64,000 bases of DNA from Cyrtodaria siliqua (taxonomy: Eukaryota; Mollusca; Bivalvia; Adapedonta; Hiatellidae). Position 1 is the first letter of the stretch, and every line of letters starts with the position of its first letter. Made by a program: the position numbers and the translations under genes. Positions 58,014 to 64,000 of the stretch are shown piece by piece. The notes under the pieces were generated by a model. The model ran no database searches. It was not told the origin of the DNA and was given only the letters and a program-made list of their open reading frames with translations. Where the stretch lies: NCBI GenBank assembly GCA_037043455.1, contig JAWPHD010011211.1, forward strand, positions 22,006 through 86,005, in the 5' to 3' direction.

Positions 58014-58180
58014 GACTTGTAAGTGAGGAAGTGTTGATTCTTACAAATGGCGGGAGGTGTACAGTACTGGTTCTACCCAGGAAAAGTGGTTGGTCTGCCT
58101 CCACCAAAAACGTCGACCTCAAATATAACCTTGCATCTGTTGAACATGACGTAAAACAGCATACAAACAAACAAACTGAC
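58014..58180 (+). mobile_element. SINE family C, headless copy
   Basis: Starts acttgtaagtgaggaagtgt, body GGCGGGAGGTGTACAGTACT, tail gaacatgacgtaaaacagca and (CAAA)n. Confidence 0.8.
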
Positions 58181-58363
58181 ATGAGTAGGTTGTGCCCTGG
58201 ATACGGGTATTTTATATTTGTAGCATTGGGTGTTACATCCGATGAGAAAATCATACATGACGTCGATCATATTCATGAAGTACACAGGTGATAAAAAGTA
58301 TGTCTTTAATTAAACGTAATCATCGCCGTATTGGAAGTAATACGTGATATGAAACCGATCAAA

Positions 58364-58631
58364 CATTACGTGTCCCGGCTTAATTCCATTAAGCGATGGG
58401 AAAGCTTATATTAGCTGGCTTTTATAACGGACATTGCGACAATAAAACACGTTTATAAACCTTTTTACTGGCAAATGTGATAACCATTTTAGAATTACCT
58501 TTATTAAATGAAAAATGAAAACCTTTTAAGCTGAAATTAAGATTTTATTTCATATCCCAGCCAACCCCGTTTTCGCTTCTTGGAGAAGGGGTTGGATGGG
58601 GTATGAAAGTTAATACTCGGACCACGTAATG
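58364..58631 (+). mobile_element. MITE family 4 copy
   Basis: Ends CATTACGTGTCCCGGC and CTCGGACCACGTAATG; interior as at 56231 in opposite orientation. Confidence 0.8.
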
Positions 58632-59191
58632 ATAAGTGCAATCAATACTTTTAACTCATATAGCTGTAGTAATTTGTCTAAAATTGAACTAGTTCTACAA
58701 TATATTTTCAGAAACATGTGACGCTTAAAAATGGTACATCAGGCTTTTCACAAATTCTAAAAACATATTTTGAATGATGTTGCATTTTTATCATGAGTTT
58801 GAGTATTATATTTGTGTTTAGATTATTTTAGAAAAAGCCGGATGTACCTACTTAAGAACAAAATATGTTTCTATTGTGAATTTGCTGATTTCTCCTAGTA
58901 TTCATAGGAGAGAACCATTATTTTACTTTCAGTGACGCAGAATTTGCCCATTTCGATTAATCAAGTTCTCATTCAACTGGATATATAATTCCTAAACTTT
59001 ATTCTATCCGTGAGTGAGGTTTGCGGTGTTGGCGATATCTTGTCAATATGTTTGTTATGTCCATTGTTAGCTTCAATTAGCAACCATATTTGAAGAATGT
59101 TTTTTTTTGTGTGTGACTTGAACTCACATTTGTAACTCACATTTCTGTACATATTTTGCTATTAATACGTTGTGTTTTGCTTTGCGTGCAG
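58632..59191. other. Last intron, no recognised feature
   Basis: AT-rich; includes the acceptor ttgctttgcgtgcag of the terminal exon. Confidence 0.4.
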
Positions 59192-59441
59192 TGCAAAACC
59201 AGGCGCCATTCCGAACCGCTACCAAAGACCACGTCGCCGGAAGGAGGTAGTCAGTGACGGAAATCTCAAGTACATTCGTCTGCTGACGCCACACACGCGG
59301 GAAAACCGCTGGATGCAAACCACGTGGCACCACCTACCGGAGTACAAAGACGATGACCCCGTCGCAAACTGGAGCTCGCACTATATTCGACCACACGCCG
59401 GTATTCCACGACATTTCGTAATTCACCCGGATTGGGGATAA
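59192..59441 (+). CDS. Terminal coding exon of the 19396-59441 gene
   Basis: Acceptor ttgcgtgcag, entry phase 2 (GA+T completes Asp), stop TAA at 59439-59441. It encodes about 82 residues: AKPGAIPNRYQRPRRRKEVV, then NLKYIRLLTPHTRENRWMQT, TWHHLPEYKDDDPVANWSSH, and YIRPHAGIPRHFVIHPDWG at the C-terminus. It is basic, with many W, H and P, and locally GC-rich against AT-rich flanks, which supports real coding. Such short WH/P-rich tails occur in microtubule inner and sperm-tail proteins. The family is not proven. Confidence 0.82.
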
Positions 59442-59870
59442 TTTACAAATTGCAGTATTAAATTTCAAAAACGGTGTTGTGATTATCATTGCTATTTCTC
59501 TTCATCTTTAATTGAACAGTATTAGGAACCATGATTATGTTGTTGATATGATGTTTTCAGTCTCTGTACAATTGTGCTGGTAAACCACCGAACAATAGAA
59601 TATTGTTTTAATCATTTGACTATATGTTTCTTTACAAAACAACTTGATAACGAGGCTCAGGACAACATAATTATAGCCTAAAGAGTGAACTGATACACCA
59701 GTACCGTACACTAGTACCGTACACCTTCATTTTCTGAAATGTATGCTGTCATATAAAGATTTTTTTTAATTTGTTGTGGTGTAACACCATATATTTTCAT
59801 AGTATAACACTATTACAAGTATAGAGGATTGACAAATACATACATATGTACCGGTATATATTATATCAAA
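59442..59870. other. Probable 3' UTR and downstream spacer
   Basis: No clear AATAAA within 400 bp of the stop except inside the following MITE. The 3' end is not placed. Confidence 0.35.
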
Positions 59871-60229
59871 TTTAAAGGGACACACGGCAATCTTCGAATT
59901 TAAAATAAATAACAAACTCGCGGCGTCCGGTTAGTGGTTTCTTTTTTTTGGAATTTGCAAATCACAAATAATTATTATTAGAATAGTTCAAAGTACAGTG
60001 TTTTACACATTACTGATCGTTGATTATTATATTGCACCACTACTATAGTTAAACTATTTGAATAATTGAAGAATAACAAAGCAAACTTAAAAACTCCATA
60101 TTGTATTACCTGACATATATTTAAATATATGCAAGTGGTTTTAAGGTATAAACGATACTGTATTAATAAATCCAGGTACACATTATAGTGTTTGATTACT
60201 AATTCAAGATTGACGTGTGTCCCTTTAAA
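59871..60229. mobile_element. MITE family 1, best-preserved copy
   Basis: Flanking TTTAAA at 59871-59876 and 60224-60229. Inverted ends GGGACACACGGCAATCTTCG and CAAGATTGACGTGTGTCCC. No coding capacity. Confidence 0.85.
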
Positions 60230-61937
60230 AAATAAATGATTGACCTCACACTATCTTCAAAGTATCCAACAAAAACATGTTCTTTTATATATTATACATT
60301 CTAATTTATTATATTTATGTTTTAATATGTATCAAATCCTTCTACACAGAGTGTTGCTACATTTGAATCAGTTGCTTGTGATAAAACATGAATCATTTAC
60401 TAATTACAAATACATGCTTATATCTTATCATTCGGCCATTTCAGTACATTTGGATTACCTTGATTATTGTTATATGCAGATGGTCGATTCATTACAGATG
60501 TTTGTATTATACCGAGCTGTGATAATGTTTTAAATTTTAAATTGTTTAATTTTTGAAATAATGATGTAGAATCGTACTATACGAATATTTTTTATGTCAA
60601 AATAGTTTCATACATTGCCTTTCTTTTTTACTGCACCAGTGAAAATAACAAAAAACTGCAACACTATGTCATATCTAAAAATGGAATGTTGTTGCCAAAA
60701 TGCATTTTACAACAATTTAAAAAATCGTCATACTCTTTAACAGTGTGTTTTATATTTTGTCTACATACATATCTTGTCTTTGAAGGGGTATATTATTCTT
60801 TATTTCTTTCACTGATAAAATGTAGAATGCTATTGCTTTAAATTAACTTAACTGCCAACTTTTGCATCAAAGCAATAACACTTGATCTAACTCATGTATT
60901 GTCTTTTTAATATAATGCTTATTTGCCTAGTTAATACATACATTTATCAACACACGATTAAAATACCCGTCCTTGAATTTGTGTCAACTCGTTCTTGAGT
61001 TACTTATGAATAAAGTAATAAAGTTAGGAAAATACTAACAAAATATAAACAATTTTCCATTTTAGTTTTAACGTTTTTGTCGTTTATAAACAGTACATAT
61101 TTGCAGATATTTAGTTAACTGCTTTACCGAATCGTTAGTTTGTTTCGACGTAGGTAAATATCGGCATTCTTTGGCGTTTAGAGCCCCTCATTATAACAAG
61201 CAAAATACACAGCACGGAGACATACCCGTGCATCTGCTTTGAACTATGTATATGCTTGCTTTGCTACTGTATCTCTTTATGCTAATGTATATGTTAGTGT
61301 TAATACAATGTGTATATGCTACATTACCAAGTATTATTGACTTTTTCATTATAGATGTTTGTATTATATACAGAGCTGTGATATATTAGTGAAATTTGTT
61401 ACAATTTATATGGTTTGATTTTGAAATAAAAAGTTTTATCATTATTTTGTTTACGTTTGGTCTGACACTTCCAATCAGTCACTTACTTTTGAAGCAATTG
61501 TTTTTAACTTGCCATGTATAAAAAATCAATCTAAACAAACCAAAAAAAAAACAAGTGTGCATGACAATACAAACAAAGTACTAGAAGCTACCTTGCTTGA
61601 CGTTTAGCATATAAACGGTCGTTTTATTTTACAGAAAAACAAACAAAGTGTGTATGAGCATCGATACATCTTCAGATGTAGTATAAAGTGTTTTGCATTA
61701 GCCTCGGTCACTCGGTCTGTTTCCAATTTCTTCGCTGCGCTATGATCTTAAGGGTTAATTTGTGTTCGTCAACTGTTCGTCAACTGTATGAACCAAGCAA
61801 GCAAGACATATGCATGATATGGTCTTGGCTGATCGAGACTAGTATTGCATGTATGTTGACATTGATATATATAATAAGTGCCTGTGATGTGGACGTGAAA
61901 GAAAAATGCATTAAATAAGTATATCTTTCTCTCTTGA
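60230..61937. other. AT-rich intergenic spacer
   Basis: No supported gene. Two approximate copies of tagatgtttgtattatat(a)c / cagatgtttgtattatacc with gagctgtgata (60492-60530, 61353-61390) mark an old repeat. Possible polyadenylation signals: AATAAA at about 61008 and 61423. Confidence 0.35.
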
Positions 61938-62095
61938 AGTATCGATTCTTACTGATGGCGGGAGGTGTACAATACTGGTTATACCCAGGAAAAGTGGGTG
62001 GTCTGCCTCCACCACAAAAATCGACCATAATATATAACCTTACATGTGTTGAAAATGACGTAACACATAATACAAACAAACAAACAAACAATATC
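61938..62095 (+). mobile_element. SINE family C, headless copy
   Basis: agtatcgattcttactgatg, GGCGGGAGGTGTACAATACT, tgttgaaaatgacgtaacac, (CAAA)n. Confidence 0.82.
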
Positions 62096-62282
62096 TTTCT
62101 CTTGACATCACAATTTAGAACTGCCCACAGCTCAAGTTTAATTTTCATGTATTTTGTAACATCTTAAGCAATAACTCATACGTACATAACTTATTCAAAA
62201 ATATATATACTTTTATACGTTTGATTTTTAACGATAGCACTAATTGTAATTTGTGATCGGTGGATGGGTGAGCGATCCCAAT

Positions 62283-63107
62283 TTACCCAATGGAAACTAT
62301 CAGACCAATACATAATACACACAAAATTAAATAAACCAAAGTTTCGGCCACTTGAAAACGATAGTTTTCCTTTCTTACTGTATAGCACGAACTACAAATT
62401 GTTCCATGTTCTTTTTTAATTTTTATTGTTTTGAAGCACCCGAAGTAATATGCCATACGTACACTATTTATAAACAGGAGAACTACTGGAGCGGCTAACG
62501 CTTCAGAGCGTAACATCAATACATATACCATCGCAACAACAAACAAAAATCTACAAATGTATTTAAGTAGTTTTGAAGCGTTGTCGATACAACCTATCAC
62601 TTGTTTACTTTCTGCTGCTCCAATACAGCACCAGTGACATACGTCTTCGCAATTGCAAAAGCAAACATTGTATTTTATCTCTTCATTAATAAGAGATTCC
62701 GCTCTATCGATAATTGTCTGATCTGAATATGTCTTGTGCGAATATGAGACAATAAACATGTCATTCAGATCTTTCTTTTCAACTGTTTTTTTTATTTTAA
62801 TATGACTGTCTTCCGGCGTTTTTGTAAAATGAACTAATTCCAATTCGGCCCTTGTGCCAGTTTCTAGCATGTTTACACTTTTCACAATAGCATGGTGACG
62901 ATAAAAAACCACTTTGTCGTCGCTAAAATTCCCATATTCTCCACCCCAACATACGTGTGTTCCACATTCGAGAGAAGTAAAAGACGTCAATTGCTCTTTT
63001 TTAGTACAAAGCACACATTTAGTTTGAAGAACCTCGCTTTCTGTCCGTGTTGGAAGCCGCTTTGAGAAATCTACGAAATCAAACAGTCGATGTAAAACGG
63101 TTTCCAT
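62283..63107 (-). CDS. LRAT-domain (H-NC, NlpC/P60 superfamily) membrane protein
   Basis: Single open frame of 274 codons; the ATG is at 63105-63107. A TTG eight codons upstream is in frame but is not a eukaryotic start. Residues 31-34 (CVLC) and 48-53 (CGTHVC) form a Cys/His cluster. Residues 68-75 (FYRHHAIV) give the N-terminal His motif and 152-163 (NCEDVCHWCCIG) the NCE...C.G motif of LRAT/HRASLS acyltransferases, with C153 the predicted nucleophile. Helices at about 182-201, 203-225 and 252-272 are membrane-like, placing the domain at an internal membrane. Expected chemistry is thiol acyl transfer or phospholipase; the substrate is unknown. An acceptor at 63264-63265 suggests a 5' UTR exon upstream. 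No polyadenylation signal was found nearby. Confidence 0.82.
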   Translation of the reverse strand: METVLHRLFDFVDFSKRLPTRTESEVLQTKCVLCTKKEQLTSFTSLECGTHVCWGGEYGNFSDDKVVFYRHHAIVKSVNMLETGTRAELELVHFTKTPEDSHIKIKKTVEKKDLNDMFIVSYSHKTYSDQTIIDRAESLINEEIKYNVCFCNCEDVCHWCCIGAAESKQVIGCIDNASKLLKYICRFLFVVAMVYVLMLRSEALAAPVVLLFINSVRMAYYFGCFKTIKIKKEHGTICSSCYTVRKENYRFQVAETLVYLILCVLCIGLIVSIG

Positions 63108-63127
63108 GGTGTCATTCTGTTTCTGTA

Positions 63128-63263
63128 TCAAGGATGTGTCAAGACATTTTTAGTACAAAGCACACATCTGGGTTTAAGATCTCCTCGATCAAGCAATTGA
63201 CGGATAATTGCTTCCATGTTTTCTTTGTTTCTGTATCATTGATATGTCTTGATATTTCGATGT
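63128..63263 (-). promoter_or_regulatory. 5' leader with upstream ORF duplicated from the LRAT gene's own start
   Basis: After a good acceptor (cttacctttcag, AG at 63264-63265), an upstream ATG at 63215-63217 opens 29 codons ending TGA at 63128-63130, 20 bp before the main ATG. Its peptide (MEAIIRQLLDRGDLKPRCVL, then CTKN) is related to the main protein's MET...RLFD...KCVLCTKK. Both starts are preceded by TGATACAGAAACA. It could repress main-frame translation or be the relic of a tandem paralogue. Confidence 0.6.
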
Positions 63264-63274
63264 CTGAAAGGTAA

Positions 63275-63589
63275 GAAAAACATTTTATTTGTATTAGGAT
63301 GGATAAGGACATGCTCGAACAGCGTATTCGATATTTTCATTAATGCGTCGACTTTCTTTCAACATTTCTTTAGCTGGTGATTAGCAAAGTGAACATGGTT
63401 ATTCTTTTAAATACATAATGTTTAACACCACGCCCACTGGTTTCATATTTCTATTTTTATATAATAAACAAACGCTATGTAGTAATTGATATCTTAGCCC
63501 AATTTAGTAAAAAAAAAAAAAAAAAAATATTCCCAATAAAAAGTGCGGATGTTCTTCCAAAAACCAGTCTACACTTAAGTGAATCCCGT
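63275..63589. other. Spacer upstream of the LRAT gene
   Basis: Contains a poly-A run at 63510-63528; nothing else supported. Confidence 0.4.
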
Positions 63590-63760
63590 GTTTCATCTAA
63601 GAAAGAAACTGTCTCGCGAATGACTGCATCTTTTAAAAAGAAAATCACTGAGATGTCAACATGTTTATACAATCATTTCAATCAACAAATTCAAATATCG
63701 CATGTATCAAATATATAAATACTGTGATATAAACCAAAGTAGATGTAAAAGTCGAACAGG
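63590..63760. repeat. Diverged relative of the 10503/11853 repeat
   Basis: Shares, in order, gtttcatctaagaaagaaac, tgtctcgcgaatgactgcat, ctgagatgtcaaca and tactgtgatataaaccaaag with the middle part of the ~460-bp repeats. Confidence 0.55.
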
Positions 63761-64000
63761 AAATGTAGCATTCTTGGACCACAGTCCAAAAAAAACGCAT
63801 GGAAACACAACAATTACAAGAATAAATAAACAGCAAGGTATATGACATCAAAACATATTAGAGTTGACAATAGTGCTACGCCTTGGAACTGTCAGTGGCC
63901 AAACATTCCGCTGGGGGTTTAAACCAGGTTCTAGGGTGTACCAAACCTCACGCTTACCCTATTGTCATCCCAATCAAACGACACAGTGTAAATGAAGAAA
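63761..64000. other. Window edge, no recognised feature
   Basis: No gene or repeat supported. Confidence 0.4.

Noticed and set aside
61940..62150. Gene suggested by opposing frames 61780-62148 and 61934-62167
   Set aside because: Both are readings of a SINE family C copy.
63047..63274. Plus-strand frame across the LRAT leader ending near a gtaag donor-like site
   Set aside because: It is antisense to the LRAT gene and its leader; the gtaag is the complement of the minus-strand acceptor region.

Overview
The window looks like nuclear DNA of an invertebrate animal, most probably a bivalve mollusc. The base composition is AT-rich, genes are split by GT-AG introns, and most of the sequence is tRNA-derived SINEs, RNase H-bearing LINE fragments, short terminal-inverted-repeat (TIR) elements and satellites. 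The organism call rests on this repeat style and on gene content, not on a marker gene. Only a small fraction is coding.

Left part (1-19,300). A LINE fragment is interrupted by an inverted LINE fragment (1-2,096). Two pieces of a PIF1-like helicase follow on the minus strand (2,279-3,857) with a SINE between them. A TIR element carrying about nine copies of a ~160-bp unit (4,534-6,148) precedes a broken reverse transcriptase fused to a third LINE 3' end (6,370-7,960). The rest is MITEs, SINEs, a pair of ~460-bp repeats (10,503-12,316), a 21-bp minisatellite and SINE-borne hairpins.

Middle (19,396-59,441). One plus-strand gene spans about 40 kb. It has several candidate first exons (19,396; 28,578; 33,009; 40,304), then exons at 34,928, 45,843, 46,102, 53,531, possibly an 18-nt microexon at 55,961, 57,114, and a terminal exon ending at 59,441. 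The protein is small, basic and proline-rich, and ends in a W/H/P-rich tail. It resembles ciliary or sperm microtubule-associated proteins (TEPP/SPMIP8-like is my best guess, unproven). The 53,531 exon has an in-frame TGA and a phase conflict. The introns carry four large unrelated tandem arrays: a 65-bp satellite derived from a SINE (23,700-27,090), a 27-bp satellite (47,978-52,066), a 34-bp satellite (54,017-54,926) and smaller arrays.

Right part (59,442-64,000). MITEs, SINEs and AT-rich spacer precede a minus-strand gene for an LRAT-domain (NlpC/P60 superfamily) membrane protein (62,283-63,107). Its upstream region holds a partial duplicate of its own N-terminus, now a 29-codon upstream ORF.

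My reading of the biology: there is no operon-like system here. The interest lies in how repeats are born and remodelled (SINE to satellite, SINE-SINE chimera, minisatellite growth inside MITEs, long hairpins inside SINEs) and in a long gene with alternative promoters that tolerates this load in its introns.
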